64,000 nt of DNA. Source: UBA1723 sp045629285 (GTDB taxonomy: Bacteria; Bacteroidota; Bacteroidia; Bacteroidales; Paludibacteraceae). The position numbers and the translations under genes are program-made. The stretch lies in the NCBI GenBank assembly GCA_045629285.1, contig JAZQQY010000052.1, positions 130,587-194,586 of the forward strand, read 5' to 3'. This document shows positions 16,815-25,952 of this stretch, one piece after another. The stretch's first letter is position 1, and each line of letters starts with the position of its first letter. The notes beneath the pieces are model-generated. The model did no database searches, was not told where the DNA came from, and saw only the letters and a list, made by a program, of their open reading frames with translations.

Positions 16815-17675
16815 TTAGTAAGTCAAGATTTCAAGACCATCCTCTCTCATTACAAAAGTGTGTTCCCACTGTGCTGACGGAAGAAGGTCTGCTGTACGTA
16901 CTGTCCAACCGTCTTTCTTGTCGAATGTGACATTGCGTACACCCATGTTGATCATAGGCTCGATTGTGAACACCATACCTGGTACAAGAAGCATTCCTGA
17001 CATCTTCTTTCCGTAGTGGCAGACTTCTGGTTCTGTGTGGAATTTCAAACCTACACCGTGGCCACACAACTCTCTTACCACTGAATATCCGTTAGCTTTG
17101 GCATGCTTCTCTATTGCGTTACCGAAATCACCTACGAAAGTGAAAGGCTTGCAGATATCTATAGCCAAATCAAGACACTCCTTAGCTACGTCGACAAGAC
17201 GCTTCTTCTCTGGAGTTGTCTCTCCGATGATGAACATACGAGAAGCATCTGCGTAGTAACCGTCAAGAATTGTAGTGCAATCCACATTGACGATATCTCC
17301 CTCCTTCAAAACCTCTGTAGTGCTTGGAATACCGTGGCAAACAACCTCGTTTCTTGATACACAAACGCTCTTAGGGAAACCTTCGTAGTTCAAACATGCT
17401 GGAATACCACCGTGATCGTATGTGTACTGCATTACGATATCGTCGATCTGTTGTGTTGTCATGCCAGCTTTGATCTCTGCTGCTACTGCGTCAAGCACAC
17501 CTGTGTTTACGACACCACTTCTGCGGATTCCCTCGATCTGCTCCTCGTTAAGAACCAACTCATTCTTTGGACACAAGAAACCACGATTCTGGAAATTCAA
17601 AATCTTACGGTCGAACTCTGTAGGCTCAACACCTTTAGGAACTTTCCAGTTTATTGTCTTTCTACCAAAAATCAT
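16815..17675 (-). CDS. map: Methionine aminopeptidase, type I
   Basis: 286 residues. It removes the initiator methionine after deformylation. The metal ligands are visible: Asp in VNVDCTTILDG, Asp in YYADASRMF, His in LCGHGVGLKFH, Glu in TIEPMINMG and Glu in AQWEHTF. The N-terminal extension of about 40 residues (MIFGRKTINWKVPKG...) before the catalytic fold is longer than in the Escherichia coli enzyme. The gene stands alone between hairpin elements. No TAnnTTTG box was found directly upstream. Confidence 0.95.
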   Translation of the reverse strand: MIFGRKTINWKVPKGVEPTEFDRKILNFQNRGFLCPKNELVLNEEQIEGIRRSGVVNTGVLDAVAAEIKAGMTTQQIDDIVMQYTYDHGGIPACLNYEGFPKSVCVSRNEVVCHGIPSTTEVLKEGDIVNVDCTTILDGYYADASRMFIIGETTPEKKRLVDVAKECLDLAIDICKPFTFVGDFGNAIEKHAKANGYSVVRELCGHGVGLKFHTEPEVCHYGKKMSGMLLVPGMVFTIEPMINMGVRNVTFDKKDGWTVRTADLLPSAQWEHTFVMREDGLEILTY

Positions 17676-17702
17676 CTCTTTATCCTATTTATTTTTCTTT
17701 TG

Positions 17703-17786
17703 AACACGAATTGCCACGAAAATTCTTCATGAATAGTCGGTGAAGCGTGTATACGAATAAATTATAGCATTCCGCGCATTCGTGTT
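17703..17786. repeat. Inverted repeat, possible decayed MITE-like element
   Basis: AACACGAAT (17703-17711) and ATTCGTGTT (17778-17786) are perfect 9-bp complements 66 bases apart. The interior contains further CACGAA and TTCATGAAT-type half-palindromes. It lies in the gap upstream of map. Confidence 0.5.
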
Positions 17787-17820
17787 TTGACAAAAACATT
17801 ATTTGCTATTAAACAAATAG

Positions 17821-17882
17821 AGAGACGCGTTGTTGCGCGTCTCTGCATTTATATTTTTGTAAAGACGTAGCGCGCTACGTCT
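17821..17882 (-). terminator. Two GAGACG-family hairpins after the carboxynorspermidine dehydrogenase gene
   Basis: The first hairpin is AGAGACGCG/CGCGTCTCT (17821-17829 and 17836-17844). The second is AGACGTAGCGCGCTACGTCT (17863-17882), a perfect 20-bp palindrome. They start 25 bases past the stop at 17907 and probably end its transcript. Confidence 0.65.
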
Positions 17883-17906
17883 CTACGTTGGGTGACCCCT
17901 ATCAGA

Positions 17907-19112
17907 TTACAACTCCAAATCGCCGTTTAGAACCTCGAACCAAGGAAGACCCTGCTTGTTCAACTGCTCCATGAATGGATCTGGATCAAACTCCTCGACG
18001 TTCCAAACTCCGGCTCTCTTCCACTTGCCAGTCAAGAACATCATACCACCGATCATTGCTGGCACACCAGTTGTGTAGCTTACACCCTGCATTCCAGTCT
18101 CTAGGTATGCATCGTGGTGGCTGCAGTTGTTGTATACGTAGTATGTCAACTCCTTGCCATCCTTACCTGTACCCTTGATACGGCAACCGATTGAAGTCTC
18201 GCCCTCGTAGTTCTCACCCAAATCCTTTGGATTAGGAAGAACTGCCTTCAAGAACTGCAATGGAACGATCTTGACACCGTTGTACTCGACCTCGTCGATT
18301 CTAGCCATACCGATGTTCTGAATCACACGCAAGTGAGTTAGATACTCCTGACCGAAAGTCATCCAGAAACGTGCACGCTTGATAGTAGGGTAGTTCTTAA
18401 CCAACGACTCCAACTCTTCGTGGTACATCAAGTATGACTCCTTTGGTCCGATGTTAGGATATGTTAGTGGCTTGTGGATCTCTAGAGCTCCTGTCTCAAC
18501 CCACTTCCCATCCTGGTAGTAACGACCCTTCTGAGTGATCTCACGGATGTTGATTTCAGGGTTGAAGTTTGTAGCGAATGCCTTGTGGTGATTGCCTGCA
18601 TTACAGTCTACGATATCAAGATATTGCATCTCGTTGAAGTGATGCTTTGCAGCGTATGCAGTATATACACCAGACACGCCTGGGTCGAAACCGCAACCTA
18701 GTATTGCAGTCAAACCAGCGTCCTCGAATCTCTTCTTATAAGCCCACTGCCAGCTGTACTCGAAATGAGCCTCGTCTTTCGGCTCGTAGTTGGCTGTGTC
18801 AAGATAGTTGACTCCACAGATCAAGCAGGCATCCATGATAGCCAAATCCTGATAAGGAAGAGCAACGTTGATAACCAATTCCGGATTGTGGCGCTTGAAT
18901 AGTGCTACAATCTCATCCACATTGTCAGCATCGACGCTATCCGTCTCAAACTGCACTCCATACTTCGCTTTAAGCGTGCTAGCCAATGCATCGCACTTTG
19001 ATTTTGTGCGGCTTGCAAGAGTTACGCTTTCAAAAACTGAAATGTTTTGCGCTACTTTGTGAGCAACAACTGTGCCGACTCCGCCGACACCAATGATGAC
19101 AACTTTTGACAT
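17907..19112 (-). CDS. Carboxynorspermidine / carboxyspermidine dehydrogenase (saccharopine dehydrogenase family)
   Basis: 401 residues. An N-terminal Rossmann NAD(P) site, VVIIGVGGVGTVVAHKVA, starts at residue 4. ILGCGFDPGVSGVY and the C-terminal block GVSYTTGVPAMIGGMMF are typical of the bacterial carboxy(nor)spermidine synthase branch rather than fungal saccharopine dehydrogenase. It makes carboxyspermidine from putrescine (or carboxynorspermidine from diaminopropane) and aspartate semialdehyde for polyamine synthesis. The partner decarboxylase (nspC) is not adjacent in this window. It has its own promoter and a hairpin in its leader. Confidence 0.88.
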   Translation of the reverse strand: MSKVVIIGVGGVGTVVAHKVAQNISVFESVTLASRTKSKCDALASTLKAKYGVQFETDSVDADNVDEIVALFKRHNPELVINVALPYQDLAIMDACLICGVNYLDTANYEPKDEAHFEYSWQWAYKKRFEDAGLTAILGCGFDPGVSGVYTAYAAKHHFNEMQYLDIVDCNAGNHHKAFATNFNPEINIREITQKGRYYQDGKWVETGALEIHKPLTYPNIGPKESYLMYHEELESLVKNYPTIKRARFWMTFGQEYLTHLRVIQNIGMARIDEVEYNGVKIVPLQFLKAVLPNPKDLGENYEGETSIGCRIKGTGKDGKELTYYVYNNCSHHDAYLETGMQGVSYTTGVPAMIGGMMFLTGKWKRAGVWNVEEFDPDPFMEQLNKQGLPWFEVLNGDLEL

Positions 19113-19133
19113 TATCGTTTGTGTTTAATTGTT

Positions 19134-19159
19134 TATACTGCTCACCGAGGTGAGTATTA
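19134..19159 (-). promoter_or_regulatory. Leader hairpin before the polyamine gene
   Basis: CTCACC (19141-19146), a 2-base loop and GGTGAG (19149-19154) form a tight stem, with A/T flanks adding a few pairs. It lies between the predicted transcript start (about 19159) and the ATG at 19112, so it would be in the 5' untranslated region. Confidence 0.5.
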
Positions 19160-19165
19160 TAAGTG

Positions 19166-19197
19166 CAAATGTATTTTTTTTAGAAATCCACTACAAA
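19166..19197 (-). promoter_or_regulatory. Promoter of the carboxynorspermidine dehydrogenase gene
   Basis: On the minus strand TTTG (19197-19194), a 20-base spacer and TACATTTG (19173-19166) match the consensus exactly. The -33 directly abuts the stop codon of the upstream acyltransferase gene. Confidence 0.85.
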
Positions 19198-19746
19198 TTA
19201 TATGGCAAATTTTTCTGGGTATTTTGCAGTAACATCTCTGTAAAATTCCTTAATGGCTGTCATATCTGCTTCCGCGTCGTCTGTAGGGTAGAATATTTCC
19301 TTCAGTCCAGCCTCTTTTTTCTTGTAGTCGAAGTAGACGATGATAATCGGAATGTTGGCTTTCTTTGCTATATAATAGAATCCGCGTTTCCAGTTTGAAT
19401 TAGCACTGCGTGTTCCTTCTGGAGTGATTGCCAAATGGAAGTGGTCTGTATTGTTGCATGCTTCCACGATCTGGTCGACTGTCGATACCTTCTTACTCCT
19501 GTCGACAGGAATTCCACCTACTGCCTTAAAGAATAGGTTGAATGGAAACGCAAACCAATCTTTTTTGATCATGAACTTTTTGTCTTTGCCTCCGATTGCC
19601 GGATATGCGAACAGACCGACAAAGAAATCCCAGTTGCTTGTGTGCGGTGCAATGCAGAACACACATTTCTCAGGAATTTTCACTTGGTTTACCACTTTCC
19701 ACCCGAACAAACCTAGTACGGCCTTACCGAATTTCTCTCTGAACAT
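19198..19746 (-). CDS. 1-acyl-sn-glycerol-3-phosphate acyltransferase family protein
   Basis: 182 residues. The acyltransferase motif HTSNWDFF holds the catalytic His and Asp in the HX4D arrangement. GGIPVDRS and ITPEGTRS are the substrate-binding motifs II/III of the PlsC superfamily. It is shorter than PlsC (about 240 residues) and lacks an obvious N-terminal membrane anchor, as in a subgroup common in Bacteroidota. Transfer of an acyl chain to a lysophospholipid is inferred. It has its own -7 box at 19772-19779. Confidence 0.87.
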   Translation of the reverse strand: MFREKFGKAVLGLFGWKVVNQVKIPEKCVFCIAPHTSNWDFFVGLFAYPAIGGKDKKFMIKKDWFAFPFNLFFKAVGGIPVDRSKKVSTVDQIVEACNNTDHFHLAITPEGTRSANSNWKRGFYYIAKKANIPIIIVYFDYKKKEAGLKEIFYPTDDAEADMTAIKEFYRDVTAKYPEKFAI

Positions 19747-19771
19747 GCTTTGTTTATTTGTCTTTTAGTCG

Positions 19772-19779
19772 CAAAGGTA
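19772..19779 (-). promoter_or_regulatory. -7 element of the acyltransferase gene
   Basis: The minus strand reads TACCTTTG, an exact TAnnTTTG match 26 bases before the ATG. No convincing -33 was found. Confidence 0.65.
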
Positions 19780-19942
19780 CTCTTTTTATCTTTATAAATG
19801 CGAAATTCTAAATTTGAAATGAGAAATATGGAGATATTTTGGAATTAAAGATGGAAAATTCAATAGATTTGTCAAGTCTTTTCATGGGTTAATTGAATAT
19901 TTTCTTTGAATTTTAACTTTAGTTGAAAAATAAAAATGCGAT

Positions 19943-20010
19943 TTTGTCGGCATAATCTTTGTGTTTGTCGGTAAAATAGTCTATTTTTGTCGGTAAAATA
20001 AACAAAAGGA
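19943..20010 (+). promoter_or_regulatory. GH9 promoter overlaid by three direct repeats
   Basis: TTTG (19958-19961), 20 bases and TATTTTTG (19982-19989) form a consensus promoter with a start near 19996. A 15-base repeat, TTTGTCGGTAAAATA, occurs twice exactly (19964-19978 and 19986-20000), and a degenerate copy (TTTGTCGGCATAAT) sits at 19943-19956. Spacings are 21 and 22 bp, about two helical turns. The copies cover the -33 upstream edge, the spacer and the -7/start. AAAGGAG at 20005-20011 is a ribosome-binding site. Confidence 0.65.
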
Positions 20011-20011
20011 G

Positions 20012-21781
20012 ATGAAGAAGTATAAGAATTTTGTATGTGCCGGATTTGCATTGTTGTTGTCTATCGCAGGATGTGAGGCAAAGAAGGTTGCAAAGAATGA
20101 GGCGAAAATTCACGTTTCTCAGTTAGGTTATACACCCAATTCTGATAAGAAAGCAATGATAGTTCCTGATGGAATTGTCGACTCTTTTTATTTGTGCGAC
20201 GCTGCATCTGGTAAGGTTTGCTACCGTGGTAAACTGACTCCTAAAAAATATTGGGATCTAAGTGGAGAAGAATTGCAGTGGGCTGATTTCTCTACATATA
20301 AAACATCAGGAGAATATTACATAAGTGTAGGCGACAAGAGGTCCTACAAATTCACGATCTCTCCAAAAGCTTACGATGATTTGACTCTTTGGGCACACAA
20401 GACTTTCTACTTGTGGCGATGTGGCGTCGACTGTACAGAGGAGTTCTCCAATTTTCACGGTCAAAGCTATGCTCATAAGGCAGGTCATCCGGATGTGAAT
20501 GTCATTGTTCATCCGTCTGCTGAAAGTGCAGGAAGAAAGACTGGCTCGAGTGTAAAATCTCCAGGCGGCTGGTATGATGCAGGCGACTATGGAAAGTATA
20601 CTGTCAATTCAGCGATTTCGTTGGAGTCGATGCTTATGGGATACGAGGTTTTCCCTAAGTTCTACAATAATTTCGACATGGAGATTCCGGAGAGTGTCAA
20701 CAATACTCCGGATGTCCTTGATGAGGCTATGTACAATCTTAAGTGGATGCTCACAATGATCGATACTGTCGACGGTTGTGTCGCTCATAAGGTTACGACT
20801 AAGAGATTTGTCTCTATGGTGTTGCCGGAGAAGACAGATGCTCAACGTTATTTGATCGGTAAGAGCACAGCAACAAACTATGGCTTTGCTGCAATCATGG
20901 CTAAGGCTGCCCGTCTTTACAAGAATAATCCTGATTATCCGGATTTTTCAGAAAAGGCGATGCGTTATGCTAAGCAGGCTTATGAGTGGGCTGAGAAGAC
21001 TCCTAGAACGGTATTCCATAATCCGGATTCTATCGTGACTGGCTCGTATTCGGCAAGATTCCCTGAACAGTTCAAGTTCTGGGCTGACGTTGAATTCTAT
21101 CTTTCTACTGGCGATGAAAAATACGTTGACTTGGCTGCAATCGACACTTTCAAGTACGATGTGCCTACTTGGCAGGTGCCTGCATCTTTTGCTTTGATGT
21201 CGTTGATAACAGGAGTTGACAAGAACATGGTGAAAAATAAAGAGCTTAAGGCTAAGACTGAGTATCACTTCAATAAGCTTGCTACTTTGCTTTACGATCG
21301 TATGGAGACAAGTGTCGGACGTTTGCCTCTGTCCAAACTGGAGTGGGGAAGCAACGGATGTATGTCTAATGCAGGAAGCATTCTTCTTCTTCAGTATAAG
21401 CATACCGGCGACGTTAGGTATTTGAAAGCGGCTCAGGATATCACAACTTATATTATCGGACGTAACGCAACAGGTTATTGTTTTGTGACTGGTTTCGGAG
21501 AAAAGTCGCCAATGTTCATCCACGATCGTCGAAGCACAGGTGACGGAATCGCTGTTCCTGTCCCAGGTTTGCTTGCCGGTGGCCCTACTCTTGATGCGAT
21601 CAGAGATTGTGATACATACGTCTACAAGTATGATCATCCGAAGAGCGAATATCCGACTCGTGAATTTTCTGCAAGAGCTTACAACGATGAAATATGTAGC
21701 TACTCTACTAATGAGGTCGCCATCAACTGGGGCGCTCCATTCATGATGCTTTTGGCTGGAATCAATGAAGCGAATAAATAG
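20012..21781 (+). CDS. Glycoside hydrolase family 9 lipoprotein (endoglucanase type)
   Basis: 589 residues. The N-terminus ends in lipobox SIAGC (Cys about 21), so it is membrane-anchored, probably outer-membrane. An N-terminal cellulase Ig-like domain covers about 32-115 (IHVSQLGYTPNSDKKAMIV). The GH9 (alpha/alpha)6 catalytic domain covers about 125-585: GWYDAGDYGKYT (catalytic base region, about 187-193), a divergent His/Arg motif FIHDRRSTGDG (about 500), and NEVAINWGAP with the acid Glu (about 566). GH9 enzymes cut beta-1,4 glucans or related oligosaccharides. It lies directly before a hybrid two-component regulator. No SusC/D pair is in the window. Confidence 0.9.
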   Translation: MKKYKNFVCAGFALLLSIAGCEAKKVAKNEAKIHVSQLGYTPNSDKKAMIVPDGIVDSFYLCDAASGKVCYRGKLTPKKYWDLSGEELQWADFSTYKTSGEYYISVGDKRSYKFTISPKAYDDLTLWAHKTFYLWRCGVDCTEEFSNFHGQSYAHKAGHPDVNVIVHPSAESAGRKTGSSVKSPGGWYDAGDYGKYTVNSAISLESMLMGYEVFPKFYNNFDMEIPESVNNTPDVLDEAMYNLKWMLTMIDTVDGCVAHKVTTKRFVSMVLPEKTDAQRYLIGKSTATNYGFAAIMAKAARLYKNNPDYPDFSEKAMRYAKQAYEWAEKTPRTVFHNPDSIVTGSYSARFPEQFKFWADVEFYLSTGDEKYVDLAAIDTFKYDVPTWQVPASFALMSLITGVDKNMVKNKELKAKTEYHFNKLATLLYDRMETSVGRLPLSKLEWGSNGCMSNAGSILLLQYKHTGDVRYLKAAQDITTYIIGRNATGYCFVTGFGEKSPMFIHDRRSTGDGIAVPVPGLLAGGPTLDAIRDCDTYVYKYDHPKSEYPTREFSARAYNDEICSYSTNEVAINWGAPFMMLLAGINEANK

Positions 21782-21849
21782 CTAGTTACTAACTAAAAAA
21801 CGATTCTTCATTATCTTTAATAAAGTGTTTCTATAATCGTTATAGTGTA

Positions 21850-21887
21850 GAGCCTGTCTTACTTCATTGTAAGATGGACTCTTTTTT
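21850..21887 (+). terminator. Intrinsic terminator of the GH9 gene
   Basis: GAGCC..TCTTAC pairs with GTAAGA..GG.CTC (21850-21881) with a small internal loop, followed by TTTTTT. Confidence 0.75.
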
Positions 21888-21997
21888 ATTGTTGACAACT
21901 TCTGTTTTTTTTATGATTTATTAACATTCGTTTTTATTATTTATTGAAAAATCATAAATTCGTTGCGTCTAATACTAATGATTTTTTGGGAGAGAAT

Positions 21998-24900
21998 ATG
22001 AAAAAGTTTGCGTCTTTACTAACTTTTATCTTTGCGTGTGCTGTGTCTGCATACGCGAACGGTGTGGAGTTTGCCCACTTCTCTCATTTTTCTACTGACG
22101 ACGGAATGATGACCAATAAATCTGAGTCGATCACCCAAGACGACAGAGGCTTTATTTGGATTGCGACAGAATTTGGACTTGACCGTTTTGACGGAAGCAA
22201 TTTCCGCCATTTTTCAAAAGACAACTATCCCGAAATACCAAGAGATAATTTCTTGTTCGTATCTCATATCGGCAATGGCAAGATTGTGGCAGGTGGTATG
22301 AACGGTCTGCTTGTCAAATATGATCCGTCTGATGACAGGGTGAAAAATATGATGCCGGCAGATTTCGACAGAACCTACTATAAGACTACTCATGGAGCTT
22401 TTGTCGACGGTGATGAAACGGTCTATGCTTTCACAAATGGTGGTTTGTATCTGTATGATAAAGAGAAAGATGAATTCACTAACGATCATCCTGCCTATAA
22501 TGCATTGACCGGAGCGTTCATGCGTTCGTTTTATGTCGACCAATCGCGCAACTACTGGACTGGATTGGTGGGCGGTGTACGTGTCTACGGAAGAAACGGC
22601 GGAATGCTTATGGAATATAAGAGCGAAGGTTTTGAAATGGAAGTCAATTCCCTTTGTCCGCTCAACAACGGTGAGATCGCAGCATCTACTTTCTCGAATC
22701 AGTTGTGGATTTTCCGTGATTATGTCACTCAACCGCGAATCATTAAGTTGCCATTCAGCAATACAACCAGGGTCATTCAGGATAGAAGAGGAAGATGTTG
22801 GTTTTCTTCGGATGGTGATGGACTTTGGTATACTGACAATATCGAGGCGGAAAAACCTGAATTTGTGAATCTTCGTCCATACGAGAACAATGGTGAGACG
22901 ATGAAGAAACTCTATACTGTTATGGAAGATTTCAATGGCGACATTTGGGTCTCTACACAGAATAGCGGTATCTGGTGCTATCATAGCCAGCAGGTACGTG
23001 GAATCGCATTCTCGTCCGAGCAAGGTTTCTCCAACCATGTATGTTCGGATTTTACCGAGGATTTGGATGGCAATTTGATTGTCGCTACAGATGGTTCCGG
23101 TGTTTTTAAGAAGACAGACAATACATTCAGACAGTATAAGGTGGGATGTAATAATGTGTTGGGAATTGATTGCGACAAGAATGGAAACATGCTGCTTGCC
23201 ACTTGGGGTGACGGATTGCAGTCGCTCAACCTTAACACTGGAGTCGCAAATCCTGTAAAGATGGATGGGTTCACTCCTATCAACAATGTCTTCAGTATCT
23301 GTCAGATGGAGAACGGTGAAAAGTATTGCGGTTCGGCTGGTGATGGACTTTATGTGACTGATCAGAATGGCACATGGAGAAAGAGAATTCTTGCTGACGA
23401 TTCGTTGGCTAAGATGCCTAACAAGTGGATCTATAAAATCATTGAGAAGAAAGGAATCCGTTGGATCTTGACTACCAATACAATCTGGAGAGTCGAAAAT
23501 GGTGTGTTCAAGGCAATGATGGAGGATTTGGCTACGATCAAGTCGGTATGTCCGCTTTCTTTGTATGATATTGATTGTGATGAACACTGTAATCTGTATG
23601 TCGGAACAAATGAAGGGGTTATGAGAATCGCTTCCGACGGTTCAGAAGTGACTAAGATCACTGCTATCGATTCTTGTGAATTCCGTGTCGTATGTTCGGA
23701 CGGAAAGGGCAAAATCTGGTTCGGTGGATTGGGAAAGGTGTTGTGGTATGATCCAATCAAAAATACATCCGGTTCGTTGCCTGGATATTATGGAAACATG
23801 TCGAAGTATCTGTTCTATTCCAGATCTGGATATTTGTCTAAAGATGGTCATGTATATATGGGTACGAACACAGGATATCTATGTTTTGCGCCTAATGAGA
23901 TTCAGGTTACAAAGAGTATCAAGTATATGGATTTCTCTACGTTCTATATGTCGCAGAAAAAGCAATATACTCTTCATAATGTCAGTGATTTGACTTTGAA
24001 GCACAACCAGACAGATATTGCGATTGATATCGATTTGGTCGACTATTCACAGACAGGTGCCGCTGCATTGCGTTACCGTTTGAAGGGATTGAACGACGAT
24101 TGGAAGGAGATGGGCAAGAGCCGTAGAATCTCATTCAACTATATCCCGGAAGGAGATTACCTGTTGGAGGTTGAGGCTCAATCCACAACTTCGTTTACTT
24201 CGGTACAGAAACTGACTATGCCGTTGAAGGTATTGCCGCCTTGGTGGAAGGCATGGTGGTGCTATTTGCTTGAGGTGTTGTTGGTGTTGGGTATCATCTT
24301 CATTGTTTACCGTACTAAGATGCGTCAACAGGAGGCTCAGAAGCGAGAGTTGCGTAAGAAGGTTGACGAGCGTACCGAGGAGTTGAACGTGGCTTTGAAG
24401 GAGAAGGATAGATTGATTTCTGTCATTGCCCACGACTTGAGAAATCCGATGTTCGGTATTGTAGCATCGTTGGATTCCGTATTGTCGCAAGAGATGGTTA
24501 ACATCAAGAAGAGTTCACTTGTGGATATCAGAAATGCAGCGTCTACATTGCAGGGTGAGATGCAGAAATTGTTGGCGTGGGCTCAGTCTAGCACAAGCCA
24601 GTTTGCTGTACGTTTGTCTGATGTTGACTTGAAGCAATCGGTTGAGAATGAGATTCGTCTGCTTAACGAATTGTTTGCGGCTAAAAATATTGAGGTTGTC
24701 ACTAATGTAGACTATTCGTATTGCGCTAAGGCAGATATCCGTCAGCTTGAGGTGGTAGTGAGAAACTTGCTCAACAATGCGATCAAATTCACTAATGAAG
24801 GAGGAAAGATCACCGTCGACGGAAGTGAGTTGCAGAACGAGTTGCTGTTGAAGATTTCCGATAACGGTGTCGGTATGACTGCGGCTCAATTGCAGAATCT

Positions 24901-25888
24901 GCTTTCTTCGGCAAAACATGAGTCGACAGAGGGTACTACAGGAGAGAAGGGTACTGGACTAGGATTTTCTCTTGTTCAGGAGTATATGAAGCAGATGAAT
25001 GGTAAGATTTCCGTTGACAGTAAAGAAGGTGCAGGTACTTCTATCAGTCTATATTTCAAGAAAGCATCATCTAAAGTCAACAATAAGATTGTTTCGGAAG
25101 AGACTACGACAGAGTCAACTTATTCTCCTCAAGATGATTCCGCTTTAAGGGAGAGTGTTGTGCTTGTCACTGACGACGACGAGATGGTGTTGAATAGTAT
25201 TGTTGCGATGCTTGAACCGTATGCGACAGTACTTACCGCTAAGGATGGTTCGGCTGCGTTGACTATGGCAAAGAATGAGCAACCGGATGTGATAGTCAGC
25301 GACGTGGAGATGCCGATCATGGACGGATTCACATTGAATAAATCGTTGCAGGCATCACAGGAGACAAGTCATATTCCTTTGTTGTTTGTGTCTGCACGTA
25401 CGGAGGATGAGATGCGTTTGGAGGGACTTGGCACGGGTGCTATCGATTACATTACAAAGCCATTCAGCCAGAAAGAGTTGTTGCTGAAACTGCAGAGTAT
25501 CATCAACGTCAAGCGCAACACACAGAACAGAATACTTTCTACTATCGTTGAGTCTGACTCAATGGAAAAATCGGATGAGATGGATCCATTCTTGAAGCGT
25601 GTGATTAAGGTGGTTGAAGAGAATTATTCCGACTCTGATTTCAGCATCGAGGTGTTGGCTAGAGAGTCTGCTGTCAGCCAATCTACGTTGACTCGAAAGG
25701 TGAAGGTTTTGACGGGCAAAACACCGCTTGAAATCATCACAGACTATCGTTTGAACATGGCGCATTCATTGCTGACTACAGAACGTATTTCTGTGGCTGA
25801 TGTGGCATATAGAGTGGGATTCTCTGATCCTGCATATTTCACAAGAAAGTATAAACAGTTCTTTGGACGAGTGCCGTCGCAGAGATAA
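21998..25888 (+). CDS. Hybrid two-component system regulator (sensor, kinase, receiver and AraC output in one protein)
   Basis: 1296 residues from the ATG at 21998 (MKKFASLLTF). An in-frame TTG at 21944 is rejected because it precedes the signal peptide. The signal peptide ends SAYA (about 22). A periplasmic two-propeller sensor with Reg_prop repeats covers about 25-650 and a Y_Y_Y domain about 665-745. A membrane helix is at about 752-772. HisKA has His812 in VIAHDLRNP. HATPase has NNAIKFTNEGG and GTGLGFSLV. The receiver has Asp1102 in IVSDVEMPIMDG. An AraC-type HTH covers about 1200-1296. This class senses oligosaccharides in the periplasm and activates glycan-use genes. The neighbouring GH9 is the obvious candidate target. 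Confidence 0.93.
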   Translation: MKKFASLLTFIFACAVSAYANGVEFAHFSHFSTDDGMMTNKSESITQDDRGFIWIATEFGLDRFDGSNFRHFSKDNYPEIPRDNFLFVSHIGNGKIVAGGMNGLLVKYDPSDDRVKNMMPADFDRTYYKTTHGAFVDGDETVYAFTNGGLYLYDKEKDEFTNDHPAYNALTGAFMRSFYVDQSRNYWTGLVGGVRVYGRNGGMLMEYKSEGFEMEVNSLCPLNNGEIAASTFSNQLWIFRDYVTQPRIIKLPFSNTTRVIQDRRGRCWFSSDGDGLWYTDNIEAEKPEFVNLRPYENNGETMKKLYTVMEDFNGDIWVSTQNSGIWCYHSQQVRGIAFSSEQGFSNHVCSDFTEDLDGNLIVATDGSGVFKKTDNTFRQYKVGCNNVLGIDCDKNGNMLLATWGDGLQSLNLNTGVANPVKMDGFTPINNVFSICQMENGEKYCGSAGDGLYVTDQNGTWRKRILADDSLAKMPNKWIYKIIEKKGIRWILTTNTIWRVENGVFKAMMEDLATIKSVCPLSLYDIDCDEHCNLYVGTNEGVMRIASDGSEVTKITAIDSCEFRVVCSDGKGKIWFGGLGKVLWYDPIKNTSGSLPGYYGNMSKYLFYSRSGYLSKDGHVYMGTNTGYLCFAPNEIQVTKSIKYMDFSTFYMSQKKQYTLHNVSDLTLKHNQTDIAIDIDLVDYSQTGAAALRYRLKGLNDDWKEMGKSRRISFNYIPEGDYLLEVEAQSTTSFTSVQKLTMPLKVLPPWWKAWWCYLLEVLLVLGIIFIVYRTKMRQQEAQKRELRKKVDERTEELNVALKEKDRLISVIAHDLRNPMFGIVASLDSVLSQEMVNIKKSSLVDIRNAASTLQGEMQKLLAWAQSSTSQFAVRLSDVDLKQSVENEIRLLNELFAAKNIEVVTNVDYSYCAKADIRQLEVVVRNLLNNAIKFTNEGGKITVDGSELQNELLLKISDNGVGMTAAQLQNLLSSAKHESTEGTTGEKGTGLGFSLVQEYMKQMNGKISVDSKEGAGTSISLYFKKASSKVNNKIVSEETTTESTYSPQDDSALRESVVLVTDDDEMVLNSIVAMLEPYATVLTAKDGSAALTMAKNEQPDVIVSDVEMPIMDGFTLNKSLQASQETSHIPLLFVSARTEDEMRLEGLGTGAIDYITKPFSQKELLLKLQSIINVKRNTQNRILSTIVESDSMEKSDEMDPFLKRVIKVVEENYSDSDFSIEVLARESAVSQSTLTRKVKVLTGKTPLEIITDYRLNMAHSLLTTERISVADVAYRVGFSDPAYFTRKYKQFFGRVPSQR

Positions 25889-25920
25889 AGTATAATTAGT
25901 AATGCATAATTAAATTTTGT

Positions 25921-25952
25921 AGAGACGTTGCGTCAGCACGTCTCTTTTTTTG
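25921..25952 (+). terminator. GAGACG-family terminator after the hybrid regulator
   Basis: AGAGACG (25921-25927) pairs with CGTCTCT (25939-25945), with inner TGC/GCA pairing, then seven T. Confidence 0.85.

Noticed and set aside
17907..19112. Lysine-pathway saccharopine dehydrogenase
   Set aside because: Length and the GCGFDPGVSG / YTTGVPAMIGG motifs fit the bacterial carboxy(nor)spermidine branch better, and no lysine genes are nearby.
20948..21637. 229-codon minus-strand frame within the GH9 gene
   Set aside because: Antisense shadow; the GH9 motifs on the plus strand are unambiguous.
22214..23587. Long open frame (457 codons) antisense to the hybrid two-component regulator
   Set aside because: It lies wholly inside a gene with strong domain evidence, has no recognisable domain, and its composition follows from the codon bias of the sense strand.
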